NCBI RefSeq assembly: GCF_007827595.1
Contig: NZ_VISR01000003.1
Span: 577,202-641,201 of the forward strand
DNA: 64,000 nt
Direction of reading: 5' to 3'
Origin: Streptomyces sp. BK340
GTDB lineage: Bacteria > Actinomycetota > Actinomycetes > Streptomycetales > Streptomycetaceae
Positions 53,432-61,688 of this stretch are shown here, in pieces (the first letter of the stretch is position 1; each line of letters opens with the position of its first letter). The notes under the pieces were generated by a model. That model was not told the origin of the DNA, ran no database searches, and saw only the letters and a list, made by a program, of their open reading frames with translations. The translations under genes and the position numbers were made by a program.

Positions 53432-54025
53432 GTGGGGGACCTCCTGCTGGTCCGCCACGGCGAGACGGAGTGGAGCGTGTCGGGACAGCACACCAGCTGG
53501 ACCGACCTGCCCCTCACCACGCACGGTGAGGAACAGGCCAAGTCCCTCGCCCCGCTCCTCACCGGACGGACCTACGCCCTCGCGCTGTCCAGCCCGCTGG
53601 GCCGCGCGATACGCACAGCCGAACTCGCCGGCCTGACCGGGGCCGTACCCGACCAGGATCTGCATGAGTGGGACTACGGCGGCTACGAGGGTGTCACCAC
53701 GGTCGACATCCATCGCACCCGCCCCGACTGGGACCTGTGGACCGACGGCGTACCGCCGGGTCCCGAAGGGCACCCCGGCGAGTCGCCCGAGCAGATCGGG
53801 GCGCGCGCCGACCGGGTGCTGGCCCGGGTGGAGAAGGCGCTCGCCACGGACGACGGTGACGTGATCCTGGTCGCGCACGCCCACTTCCTGCGGGTGCTGA
53901 CCGCCCGCCGGCTGGGTCTGCCGCCCGCGGAGGGCCGGCTCTTCCAGCTGGCGACCGGCACCGTCAGCCGGCTCTCCACGGAGCACGGGCGGCCGGTCGT
54001 CGCCGAGTGGAACCGACGCGCCTAG
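53432..54025 (+). CDS. Histidine phosphatase family protein (phosphoglycerate mutase-like)
   Basis: The 197-residue protein starts at GTG 53432, 6 bp after gnd. It has the phosphohistidine motif LLVRHGETEWS at the N-terminus, SSPLGRAIRTAE, and the second histidine in VILVAHAHFLRVL. It probably dephosphorylates a sugar phosphate or other small phosphoester in the pentose-phosphate operon. Its TAG stop lies inside the left end of the inserted foldback element, so its last residues may have been changed by that insertion. Confidence 0.92.
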   Translation: MGDLLLVRHGETEWSVSGQHTSWTDLPLTTHGEEQAKSLAPLLTGRTYALALSSPLGRAIRTAELAGLTGAVPDQDLHEWDYGGYEGVTTVDIHRTRPDWDLWTDGVPPGPEGHPGESPEQIGARADRVLARVEKALATDDGDVILVAHAHFLRVLTARRLGLPPAEGRLFQLATGTVSRLSTEHGRPVVAEWNRRA

Positions 54026-54200
54026 GCCCTGTCGTCAAATTCCCGTCTGCCCCACGACGCCTGGCACGCACTCTCGCCGCACCGGGCGAAAGCCCAAGTA
54101 CGTCCAGTACGAGGACTTCCGCCCGGCACGCCGAGAGCACGCACCAGACGCCGCGAGGCCGCCCTTCGGGCGACGACGGGAATTTGACGACAGGACCTAG
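54022..54200. mobile_element. MITE-like 179-bp foldback element
   Basis: The ends are 26-bp terminal inverted repeats (54022-54047 and 54175-54200) with one mismatch, beginning CTAGGCCCTGTCGTCAAATT. The inner sequence is also an imperfect inverted repeat: CTCTCG...CCGGGCG and AAGTACGTCC are mirrored by the right half, so the whole element folds into one long hairpin. It has no coding capacity. CTAG at both outer ends could be a 4-bp target duplication. I recall similar sequences scattered in Streptomyces genomes. It is probably mobilised in trans by an insertion-sequence transposase. Confidence 0.85.
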
Positions 54201-54212
54201 CGGCCCTTTCCA

Positions 54213-54243
54213 CGGCCCGGGTCACCCCGAGTGACCCGGGCCG
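54213..54243. terminator. 13-bp perfect hairpin, bidirectional terminator
   Basis: CGGCCCGGGTCAC pairs with GTGACCCGGGCCG around a 5-base loop. It overlaps the 3' end of the membrane glycosyltransferase gene and faces the pentose-phosphate operon. Confidence 0.8.
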
Positions 54244-56114
54244 CAGTCGTACAGCAGCCGGGTCCGGTCACCGGGGTCGTAGGCGGCGGGCAGGACGAGC
54301 CGGCAGTGAGCGGTGGTCCAGCGCACCAGGGTCCCGGCCGGGAGGCGTCCGGTACGGGCGCCGGGGAGCAGGTCGACGCGCGACAGGACGACGTAGCGCA
54401 ACCGCCCGGAGCCGATCAGCCGGTGGAAGGCCGCCGGTGCCGGGTACGGGACCCGGCCGGTGAAGCCGCCCATCGGCAGTACGGGCGCGTTGGCGGCGAT
54501 GACGTAGGGCGCGGCGTCCTGCCATCCGGGGACGGCGGCCAGGTAGCGGGCGCCGTCGCGGTGCGCGGTCAGGTAGGCGAGGAGCCGCTGCCGCTCGGGG
54601 CCGAGCGTGGCCTGCTCGGAACCGGTACGGGTGCTGGTGGGGCCGACCCGGCCGAAGCCGCCGGGCTGGTTGTAGCGCAGGGACAGCGCGGAGGCCGACC
54701 ACACGGCGGGGATCAGCAGGACGGCACAGACGCCGACGGCGAGTGCGGCCGGGCCACGGCGCGCGCCGGCCAGGAGCAGCGCGAGCAGGCCCAGGGCCAC
54801 GGCGTACACCGCCGACCAGGCGAAGAAGCGCGGGTACCACAGCGTCAGGGCCGCACACCAGAAGACGTCGGCCAGCAGCACCACGGGCAGCACACGACTG
54901 CGCCGCGCCCGCACCACCCCGGCCGCGGCGAGCGCGCAGACGGCCACCGCGACCACGCCCATGTAGTAGGTGTGGCCGGTCACGCTGCCGAAGCTGAACA
55001 CCAGGAAGAAGGTCGCCAGCCACACCCCCCACAGCAGGAACCCGGCGAGCAGCGGGTCCGTGCGCGGCAGGCCCCGCCCGCGCACCGCCAGCACCCCGCA
55101 GACGAGGCCGAACGCGGCGAGCGGGTACAGCCAGCCCGTCTGGGTGGCCAGGCCCGGGCCGAACATCTTCCAGATGCCGTCGCCCATGCCGGGCGGCAAC
55201 CGGTGGCCGCCGTGGGCCGCCCGGCTCGCGACGATGCTGCCGGTGCCGGCCGCGTCGACGCCGACGGCATGAAAGCGCGTCAGGAAGTTGTAGCCGACGA
55301 CCATCCCGAACGGCGAGTCGTCGGTGGTGCCGTCGAGGTACGGGCGGGCCCCGGACGGGGTGAACGCGGCCACCAGCATCCACGACAGCGACACCGCGAA
55401 CATGACCGCCGCGGCCAGGGCGAGATGGCCGACGCGGCGGCGGAGCGTCGTGGGAGCGGCGACCGCGTAGGTCACGGCCAGGGCGGGCAGCACCGCCCAC
55501 GCCTCCAGCATCTTGCACTGGAAGGCGAGACCCACCCAGAACGCGGCGAGCAGCAGGGTGCGCGGCCGGGCGTGCGCGGTGGCCCGCCAGGTGGCCTCGG
55601 CGGCCAGCAGCAGGAGCAGCACGAACGGCGCGTCCTCGGTGACCGAGCGGCCCAGGCCCACGGTCACCGGGGTCAGGGCGAGGAACGCGGCGGCGAGCAG
55701 CCCGGCCGGCACCCCGGCCCAGCGGCGCACCAGGACATGGAGCAGCAGCACGCAGGCCACGGTCTCCAGTGCCTGCGGCAGCACCAGCGCCCACGGGTGG
55801 AACCCGAACACCAGCGCGGAGAGGGCCTGCGGCCACAGGAAGCCGGGCAGTTTGTCCAGGGTGATGGAGTTCGCCGGGTCGAAGGAGCCGTAGAAGAAGG
55901 CGACCGGGTTGTCGGTCATGCTGCGCACGGCGGCCGCGTAGAAGGAGTGGTAGGCGCTGTTGCCGAGGCCCCACAGACACAGCGCTGCCGAGAGCGCGGC
56001 GACGGCGGCCAGCACCGGGCGCTCGTAGCGGGGGGCGCCGGCGCGTACGGCCGTGTCGGGTATGGGCGGCGGGGCGTGGCGGACTAGGAGTGGCTTGCTG
56101 GCGGGGCTCGGCAT
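54222..56114 (-). CDS. GT39-type polytopic glycosyltransferase
   Basis: ATG 56114 has GGAAGG about 8 bp upstream. The 630-residue protein has ten or more hydrophobic segments. The first external loop carries SFDPANSITLDKLPGFLWPQ, the Asp-Lys-Leu-Pro form of the DKPP-like motif of GT39/ArnT-type enzymes, and GRSVTEDAPFVLLLLLAAEA. The C-terminal 130 residues form a soluble outer domain. These enzymes use polyprenyl-phosphate sugars to glycosylate proteins or wall polymers. The acceptor is unknown. It diverges from a TetR gene. Confidence 0.88.
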   Translation of the reverse strand: MPSPASKPLLVRHAPPPIPDTAVRAGAPRYERPVLAAVAALSAALCLWGLGNSAYHSFYAAAVRSMTDNPVAFFYGSFDPANSITLDKLPGFLWPQALSALVFGFHPWALVLPQALETVACVLLLHVLVRRWAGVPAGLLAAAFLALTPVTVGLGRSVTEDAPFVLLLLLAAEATWRATAHARPRTLLLAAFWVGLAFQCKMLEAWAVLPALAVTYAVAAPTTLRRRVGHLALAAAVMFAVSLSWMLVAAFTPSGARPYLDGTTDDSPFGMVVGYNFLTRFHAVGVDAAGTGSIVASRAAHGGHRLPPGMGDGIWKMFGPGLATQTGWLYPLAAFGLVCGVLAVRGRGLPRTDPLLAGFLLWGVWLATFFLVFSFGSVTGHTYYMGVVAVAVCALAAAGVVRARRSRVLPVVLLADVFWCAALTLWYPRFFAWSAVYAVALGLLALLLAGARRGPAALAVGVCAVLLIPAVWSASALSLRYNQPGGFGRVGPTSTRTGSEQATLGPERQRLLAYLTAHRDGARYLAAVPGWQDAAPYVIAANAPVLPMGGFTGRVPYPAPAAFHRLIGSGRLRYVVLSRVDLLPGARTGRLPAGTLVRWTTAHCRLVLPAAYDPGDRTRLLYDCGPGHSG

Positions 56115-56359
56115 GAACGGCCTTCCAGGCATCCCGGGGATGTCACGGTCCGGGACGCTGGGAACGCCCCGGATTGTGGTGAGTATCGGCCGGGTCTGCG
56201 GGCCGGTGACCGAGGCGGGGCCGGGTCTCACCGAGGTCTCACCGCGGGCACACCCGCTGCTTGGCGGGCTCTCACCGGGGCGAGCCGCTGTCCGGTGGGT
56301 CCTGTTCCGGGCCCTGCTTCTACAATCACCGGCACTGGCCCCATGCCCGAAGGAACCCG

Positions 56360-57025
56360 ATGACCAGCGTCGAAGAACCGGTACACACCGGCGGGCGGAC
56401 TCGTGACGCCGCCCGCACCAAGGCCGAGATCCTCGACGTGGCCACGCAGGAGTTCGCGCGGGCCGGCTACGACGGCGCCCGGGTGGACGAGATCGCGGCG
56501 CGCACCCGTACCACCAAACGGATGATCTACTACTACTTCGGCGGCAAGGAGCAGCTGTTCACGGCCGTGCTGGAGCGGGCGTACGGCGTGATCCGCGAGG
56601 CCGAGCAGCGGCTGGACGTCGAGCACCTGGATCCGGTCGCGGCGATCCGGCGTCTGGCCGAGCTGACCTTCGACCACCACGAGCAGCACCCGGACTTCGT
56701 CCGGCTGGTCAGCATCGAGAACATCCACGGCGCCGAGCACATCGCGGCTTCCCGGAAGCTCGGGCGGATGGGTTCGCCGGCGCTGGACGTGATCCGCCGG
56801 ATCCTGGTCACAGGGCGGGAGTCCGGGCTGTTCACGGCAGATGTCGACGCCGTCGACCTGCACGCGATGATCACCTCGTTCTGCTTCTTCCGTGTCGCCA
56901 ACCGGCACACCTTCGGCGCCCTCTTCGGCCGTGACCTGGTGGACCCTGCGCAGCGCGGGCACTACCGGACCATGCTGGGCGACATGGTGATCGCCTACCT
57001 CACCGCGGAGCGGGCCACCGACTGA
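56360..57025 (+). CDS. TetR-family regulator
   Basis: ATG 56360 follows GAAGGA; upstream in-frame codons lack a site. The 221-residue protein has an N-terminal helix-turn-helix (RVDEIAARTRTTKRMIYYYF) and a C-terminal ligand-binding domain like those of TetR regulators with the TetR_C fold near FRVANRHTFGALFG. It is divergent from the GT39 gene with 245 bp between; no paired palindrome was found there, so its target is unclear. Confidence 0.9.
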   Translation: MTSVEEPVHTGGRTRDAARTKAEILDVATQEFARAGYDGARVDEIAARTRTTKRMIYYYFGGKEQLFTAVLERAYGVIREAEQRLDVEHLDPVAAIRRLAELTFDHHEQHPDFVRLVSIENIHGAEHIAASRKLGRMGSPALDVIRRILVTGRESGLFTADVDAVDLHAMITSFCFFRVANRHTFGALFGRDLVDPAQRGHYRTMLGDMVIAYLTAERATD

Positions 57026-57133
57026 CGCGGACCGACGCCGGCCGGCGCGGGGCCGATCGGCTCACGCACGGCCTCTCGACACGACGGAAACGCGGGCACC
57101 GACCGTCCGCCCCGCGCCGCGCCGTCCGGGGCC

Positions 57134-57475
57134 CTAGGGCCGCGGATGGCGCGGCTCGTACAGCCCGAGTCGGCCGCCGCCCGGCAGCCGGAGCGCGGTG
57201 AGCCGGCCCCACCGGGCCTCCTCGACCGGCTGGGCGAACTCCACGCCTTTCTCGGCGAGTTGCTCCCGTGTCGCGTCGAGGTCGTCGCACATCAGCATCA
57301 GTTCATGCGACGGGTCTCCGTCCGTCGGATGGCAGGCCACCTCCGCGGGCGGTGCCTGGAAGATCAGCCAGCCGTGGCCCGCGTCGACGTGCGCCCATCC
57401 GAGGACGTCCCGCAGGAAGGCCCGGTCGGCTTCGGCGTCACGGCTGTAGATCACCACATGTGCCCCATTGATCAC
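57134..57475 (-). CDS. VOC-superfamily (glyoxalase-like) protein
   Basis: The 113-residue product is a single VOC unit of two beta-alpha-beta-beta-beta halves: AHVVIYSRDAEADRAFLRDV at the start and RLTALRLPGGGRLGLYEP at the end. Candidate metal or substrate residues include His5 and the C-terminal Glu. Members include glyoxalase, dioxygenase and resistance proteins; the role here is unknown. It stands alone on the minus strand, convergent with the TetR gene. Confidence 0.88.
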   Translation of the reverse strand: MINGAHVVIYSRDAEADRAFLRDVLGWAHVDAGHGWLIFQAPPAEVACHPTDGDPSHELMLMCDDLDATREQLAEKGVEFAQPVEEARWGRLTALRLPGGGRLGLYEPRHPRP

Positions 57476-57528
57476 GCGCGGAGGCTAGTGCGGCGGACCG
57501 CGCGGAACAAGCACCTGCGCGCAGGGCG

Positions 57529-58125
57529 TCACCCGGAGGGGACCACCGCCGCGTCGAGCAGCGGCCCGAGTTCGCGGACCACGGCCCGCAGCGGGCGTAC
57601 GTCCTCCTCGGCCCGGGCCATCACAATCGCGCCCTCCAGGGTGCTGATCATCAGGGTCGCGAGGGAGTCGGCACGGGCGGCGGGGACGCCCATGCAGGTC
57701 AGGGCCTCGGCGACCGGGGCGCGCCAGGTCGCGAACGCCGCGGCGGCCGCCTCGCGTGTGGAGGCGCCCGTGGCAGCACAGTCCACGGTCGCAGCGGCGA
57801 CCGGGCAGCCCCCGGCGAAGCCCTCCGTCTCGTACTCACCCGTCCACTGGGCCGCCATCGCCGCGAACAGACTGCTCGGCGTCGGCTCGGCCAGGCCCGC
57901 GAGGAAGCGGGCGACGCGCTTGCCGGCGTACCGTCCGGCCCAGGCCACGGCCTCGTTGACCAGCTGTTCCTTGCCGCCTGGGAAGTAGTGCTGGAGCGAA
58001 CCGCGCGGTGCCCCGGCATGGGCGGCGACGTCCCGCATACCTGTCGCGCCGACCCCGTCGCGCCGGATCAACTGGGCCGCACTGAACACCATCCGCTCGC
58101 GCGGCCCGTGCAGCGCCTGCGCCAT
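57529..58125 (-). CDS. TetR-family repressor
   Basis: ATG 58125 has GGAGG 6 bp upstream. The 198-residue protein has the helix-turn-helix [21 protein letters not shown] and a C-terminal domain with several cysteines ([18 protein letters not shown]), typical of the LmrA/YxaF-like branch. It diverges from an NAD(P)-dependent oxidoreductase gene, with two perfect palindromes between, so it probably represses both itself and that gene. Confidence 0.92.
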   Translation of the reverse strand: MAQALHGPRERMVFSAAQLIRRDGVGATGMRDVAAHAGAPRGSLQHYFPGGKEQLVNEAVAWAGRYAGKRVARFLAGLAEPTPSSLFAAMAAQWTGEYETEGFAGGCPVAAATVDCAATGASTREAAAAAFATWRAPVAEALTCMGVPAARADSLATLMISTLEGAIVMARAEEDVRPLRAVVRELGPLLDAAVVPSG

Positions 58126-58163
58126 GGCCGACCTCCGATCGCCCTCACCCTGGGCCTTCACCC

Positions 58164-58179
58164 TATGACCGGTGTCATA
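58164..58179. promoter_or_regulatory. TetR operator 1 (TATGAC arms)
   Basis: TATGACCGGTGTCATA is a 16-bp perfect palindrome, 39 bp before the TetR start and inside the divergent promoter region. Confidence 0.82.
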
Positions 58180-58189
58180 ACTCTCGCTA

Positions 58190-58207
58190 CTATGACAGCG
58201 GTCATAG
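58190..58207. promoter_or_regulatory. TetR operator 2 (TATGAC arms)
   Basis: CTATGACAGCGGTCATAG repeats the same arms (CTATGAC/GTCATAG around 4 bp), 27 bp centre to centre from operator 1 and 28 bp before the oxidoreductase start. Confidence 0.82.
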
Positions 58208-58235
58208 TCGGCCGGCAGAGCGAAGGGCGGCCCCC

Positions 58236-59114
58236 GTGAACGTCGGATTCATCGGTCTCGGAGTGATGGGTCAGCCGATGGCGCTGCGCCTGGCGACTTC
58301 TGGCACACCCCTCGTGGTGTGGAACCGGACTCCGGAGCGCGCCGAGCCGTTGCGCACGGCCGGCGCCGAGGTCGCCGCGGACGCGGACGAGGTGTTCGCG
58401 CGGGCCGAGGTGGTGCTGCTGATGCTCGCGGACGAGGCGGCGACCGACACCGTCCTCGGCCGCGGCACCCCCGCCCTCCCCGCGCGGGTCGCCGGACGCC
58501 TGGTCGTCCACATGGGCACGACGTCCCCCGAGTACTCCCACGCCCTGGAGTCCGACGTCCGCGCGGCCGGCGGCCGGTACGTGGAGGCACCCGTCTCCGG
58601 CTCCCGGGTGCCGGCGGAGCAGGGGCAACTGGTGGCGATGCTGGCCGGCGAGGAGTCCGCCGTGGACGTCGTGCGACCGCTGCTGGCGCCCCTGTGCCGG
58701 GAGACGTTCGTGTGCGGCGCGGCACCGGGCGCACTGCTGATGAAGCTGTCCGTGAATCTCTTCCTGATCACCCTGGTGACCGGGCTGACCGAGGCCTTCC
58801 ACTTCGCCGAACGGCAGGGTCTGGACCGGCGCCTGTTCCTGGACGTCCTGGACGCGGGCCCCATGGCCAGCGGGGTCTCCCGGATGAAGGCGCCCAAGCT
58901 GCGCGAGCGGGACTTCGCGGTGCAGGCGGCCGCCCTGGACGTCCTGAAGAACAACCGGCTCATCGCCGAGGCGGCCCGCAGGGCTCACCTGGCCTCGCCC
59001 CTGCTCGACGTCTGCCACGGCCTGTTCGAGGAGACGGTCACGCGGGGGTACGGCGGCGAGGACATGGTGGCGGTACTGCGGGCGATCGAGGCGCGGACCG
59101 CCGAGGTGCCGTAG
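58236..59114 (+). CDS. NAD(P)-dependent oxidoreductase, 3-hydroxyisobutyrate dehydrogenase family
   Basis: The 292-residue protein starts at GTG 58236. It shows [16 protein letters not shown] (NADP-binding), the substrate motif [19 protein letters not shown] and the catalytic-lysine helix [16 protein letters not shown]. Related enzymes reduce or oxidise beta-hydroxyacids, or act as imine reductases. The Lys in MKLSVN supports a beta-hydroxyacid dehydrogenase. It is under apparent control of the divergent TetR repressor. Confidence 0.92.
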   Translation: MNVGFIGLGVMGQPMALRLATSGTPLVVWNRTPERAEPLRTAGAEVAADADEVFARAEVVLLMLADEAATDTVLGRGTPALPARVAGRLVVHMGTTSPEYSHALESDVRAAGGRYVEAPVSGSRVPAEQGQLVAMLAGEESAVDVVRPLLAPLCRETFVCGAAPGALLMKLSVNLFLITLVTGLTEAFHFAERQGLDRRLFLDVLDAGPMASGVSRMKAPKLRERDFAVQAAALDVLKNNRLIAEAARRAHLASPLLDVCHGLFEETVTRGYGGEDMVAVLRAIEARTAEVP

Positions 59115-59122
59115 CCGGGCCC

Positions 59123-59166
59123 AGGGGGTTTCGTTCGGATCAGCCCGGGCCCAAACGAAACCCCCT
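59123..59166. terminator. 13-bp perfect hairpin, bidirectional terminator
   Basis: AGGGGGTTTCGTT (59123-59135) pairs perfectly with 59154-59166 around an 18-base loop. It separates the convergent oxidoreductase and PPOX genes and includes the last bases of the latter's stop codon. Confidence 0.8.
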
Positions 59167-59602
59167 AGCTCTTCGGGATGCCGTACACCCGCTCGACGGG
59201 CAGCCGCAGCACCAGCCGCCGGTCGCGGACCATGGCGGCCCGGTAGTCGTCCCACTCCGGGTGTTCGCCGAGGACGTCCCGGTAGAGCCGGACCAGCTCC
59301 TCGACGGTCTCGTCGTACGGGTCCCCGGCCACCGGCGTCAGCTCGGCCGTGCCCTCGGCGACCGTGTACGCCCAGCGGTCCTGGCTGGTGACGTGGTACG
59401 AGGCGCGGGGGTCGCGGCGGAGGTTGCGGGTCTTGGCGCGGTCGTCGGTGATCGAGATCCGGAGGACCCGTTCGTCGGGGTAGTAGGCGTGGCTGACGTT
59501 GGACAGCTGGGGCCGGCCGTCGCTCTTGAGCGTGACCAGCACGCCGCCTCGCGTCTCGGAGAGCAGCTTGAGCAGGGCGTCCTGCGTCGGGTCCTGAGTC
59601 AT
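59165..59602 (-). CDS. PPOX-class F420/FMN-dependent oxidoreductase
   Basis: ATG 59602 is chosen because the product then begins with a normal family N-terminus; an upstream in-frame extension crosses the operators. The 145-residue protein is a split-barrel flavin-fold protein: GGVLVTLKSDGRPQLSNV, RISITDDRAKTRNLRRDPR and YTVAEGTAELT. Actinobacterial members of this group often bind F420 or biliverdin. The substrate is unknown. The gene is divergent from the third TetR/MFS unit and could share its operators. Confidence 0.9.
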   Translation of the reverse strand: MTQDPTQDALLKLLSETRGGVLVTLKSDGRPQLSNVSHAYYPDERVLRISITDDRAKTRNLRRDPRASYHVTSQDRWAYTVAEGTAELTPVAGDPYDETVEELVRLYRDVLGEHPEWDDYRAAMVRDRRLVLRLPVERVYGIPKS

Positions 59603-59653
59603 ATGAGGGTCAACTGGCCCGAGGGTACGGGCATTCCCCACCCGAACAGATGA

Positions 59654-59668
59654 GTAGACACTGTCTAC
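59654..59668. promoter_or_regulatory. TetR operator 1 (TAGACA arms)
   Basis: GTAGACACTGTCTAC is a perfect 15-bp palindrome (7-bp arms, 1-bp centre) in the PPOX/TetR divergent region. Confidence 0.85.
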
Positions 59669-59677
59669 TACCAACTG

Positions 59678-59692
59678 GTAGACACTGTCTAT
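59678..59692. promoter_or_regulatory. TetR operator 2 overlapping the TetR start codon
   Basis: GTAGACACTGTCTAT repeats operator 1 with one change at the last base, 24 bp away. Its end covers the first two bases of the ATG at 59691, so repressor binding reaches the start of translation. Confidence 0.85.
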
Positions 59693-60269
59693 GACCGAAT
59701 CCGACACGGGGCTGCGCACCCGCCTCATCGACGTCGGCGTGGACCTGGTCGCCGTCGAGGGTGTCCAGGCGCTGACACTCCGGGAGATCGCCCGCCGCGC
59801 GGGGGTCTCGCACGGGGCACCACGCCGCTATTTCCCCACCCATCTGGAGCTGCTGTCCGCCATCGCCCGACGGGGGTTCGCCGATCTGGGCGACCGGGTC
59901 CGGCCGGCACTCGACGGCACCGGCGACCCGCGCGCACAGGTGCGGGAACTGGCCCGCGTGTACTTGGACTTCGCTCTGGAAAACGCCGGCATGTACGAGT
60001 TGATGTTCCGTCACGATCTGCTGGAGAGCGGCCACTTGGGGCTGCGAGAGACGAGCCTGCCGCTGTTCACCGTCCTCGCGGACCTCGTCGGCCGGGTCCG
60101 CCCGGAGACGGACGCCCGGCGCACGGCGGGCGCCCTGTGGGCGAACCTGCACGGCATCGCCCAGCTGTGGGGCTGGGGCAGCCTCCGACTCGCCACGGGC
60201 GAGCCCGACTTCGGCGCGCTGCTGGACACGGCCCTCCTCGCCCACCTGGGCCCGGAGGGCGGGCGGTGA
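59691..60269 (+). CDS. TetR-family repressor, probably of the downstream MFS gene
   Basis: The 192-residue product starts at ATG 59691. No Shine-Dalgarno site precedes it because the operator fills that space, so the transcript may be leaderless. The helix-turn-helix reads LTLREIARRAGVSHGAPRRYF, and the C-terminal domain has the TetR_C_33-like WANLHGIAQLWGWGSL motif. The stop overlaps the GTG of the MFS transporter (GTGA), so regulator and transporter are one transcription unit. Confidence 0.92.
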   Translation: MTESDTGLRTRLIDVGVDLVAVEGVQALTLREIARRAGVSHGAPRRYFPTHLELLSAIARRGFADLGDRVRPALDGTGDPRAQVRELARVYLDFALENAGMYELMFRHDLLESGHLGLRETSLPLFTVLADLVGRVRPETDARRTAGALWANLHGIAQLWGWGSLRLATGEPDFGALLDTALLAHLGPEGGR

Positions 60270-61627
60270 ACCGCCGGCTGACCCTGGTGAGCAGTGTGGC
60301 GGGCGCCGTACTCGTAGCCCTCGACGGCACGGTCCTCACGGTCGCCCAACCCTCGCTGCAGCGGGCGCTGCACGCCTCGTACGCGCAGGTGCAGTGGACC
60401 AGCACCGCGTACCTCGTGGCGGTGGCGAGCCTGCTGGTGTTCGCGGGCCGGCTCGGCGACCGCTACGGGCAGCGGCGGATGTTCGCGCTCGGCATGCTGG
60501 GGTTCGGTGCCGCCTCGGCGGGCGTCGGACTGGCGCCCACGATCGGCTGGGTGATCGGACTCCGCGCGGCACAGGGTGTGTTCGGGGCACTGCTGCAGCC
60601 CGCCACGCTCGGCATGCTGCGGGCCGCCTTCCCGCCGGACCGGCTGGCGATGCCGCTCGCGATACGCACCGGCGCGATCGGCCTGGCGGCGGCAGCGGGT
60701 CCGTTGCTGGGCGGGGCGCTGGTGAACGGGCTGGGCTGGCAGGCGGTGTTCTTCCTGAGTGTGCTGCCGGCGGTGGGCCTGGGCCTGACGACCCTGGTCC
60801 TGCCCGACCCGGGCCACGCTCCGACTTCCCACACCCCGTTGGACCTGCCGGGGGCACTGCTCCTCGCCGTGACCCTGGCCTGTCTCGTCCGGACGCTGAC
60901 CGCGCTGCCCGCCTCCGGTACGGCCGTCGCCGCCGGTCTGGCGATGGCCGCGTTCGCCGCAGCCACCTTCGTACGGCACGAACGCCGCGCCACAAGCCCC
61001 CTGCTGCCCCCTGACGTGATCCGCTCACCCGCGGTCGGGTCGGCCCTGGCCGTCCTGGTCGCAGCGTCGGCCTCCCTCTTCGGAGCCCTGTTCGTCGAGA
61101 CGTACGTGCTGCAGCGCGAACTCGGCCTCGACCCGTTCCAAAGCGCCCTGCGCAGCCTGCCGTTGGCGGTGCTGATGGTGGGGTCCGCTCCGCTGTGCCC
61201 GGTACTGCTGCGCAGGCTGGGTGCACGACGAACGACGGCAACGGCAACGGCACTGCTCGCCCTCGGCGTCCTGGTCCTGTCCGGGGCCCCCGGCGCACTC
61301 GCCCAGGGCTGCGCCTTCGCCCTGCTGGGAGCCGGGTTCGGCACGGTGATGGTGGCGGCCACTCACGTGGTCGTACGGCAGGCGCGGGTGGCGGTGGCCG
61401 GAGTGGCAGGGGGCCTGCAGCAGACCGCGCTCAACATCGGGCCCGTACTCGGCGTGGCCGCGGGCACCGCGCTGATGGGCGCGGGCCCCCGGACGGCGCT
61501 GCTCGTACTCGCCGCGGTGGCCGCCACCGCCGTCCCGGCGGCCCGCGCACTGCCGGGGCCCGGGGTCGCGTCGATCACACACACCCCTGACGAACAGGTC
61601 CGTTCCGGGATTCCTGCGCGACGATGA
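60266..61627 (+). CDS. MFS efflux transporter (DHA2/EmrB-like)
   Basis: GTG 60266 overlaps the TetR stop and begins with a normal membrane N-terminus. The 453-residue protein has 12-14 hydrophobic segments. Conserved motifs are DGTVLTVAQPSLQRAL (motif D1 of drug/H+ antiporters), GRLGDRYGQRRMF (motif A) and GPLLGGALV (motif C). It likely exports a toxic compound or antibiotic using the proton gradient. Coupling to TetR with clear operators suggests induction by the exported substrate. Confidence 0.94.
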   Translation: MNRRLTLVSSVAGAVLVALDGTVLTVAQPSLQRALHASYAQVQWTSTAYLVAVASLLVFAGRLGDRYGQRRMFALGMLGFGAASAGVGLAPTIGWVIGLRAAQGVFGALLQPATLGMLRAAFPPDRLAMPLAIRTGAIGLAAAAGPLLGGALVNGLGWQAVFFLSVLPAVGLGLTTLVLPDPGHAPTSHTPLDLPGALLLAVTLACLVRTLTALPASGTAVAAGLAMAAFAAATFVRHERRATSPLLPPDVIRSPAVGSALAVLVAASASLFGALFVETYVLQRELGLDPFQSALRSLPLAVLMVGSAPLCPVLLRRLGARRTTATATALLALGVLVLSGAPGALAQGCAFALLGAGFGTVMVAATHVVVRQARVAVAGVAGGLQQTALNIGPVLGVAAGTALMGAGPRTALLVLAAVAATAVPAARALPGPGVASITHTPDEQVRSGIPARR

Positions 61628-61688
61628 GGCGTGCGTTGCGGCGGACCTGCCTGCCCGCACGCACGTACGACGCGACCTGAGGAGAGCG

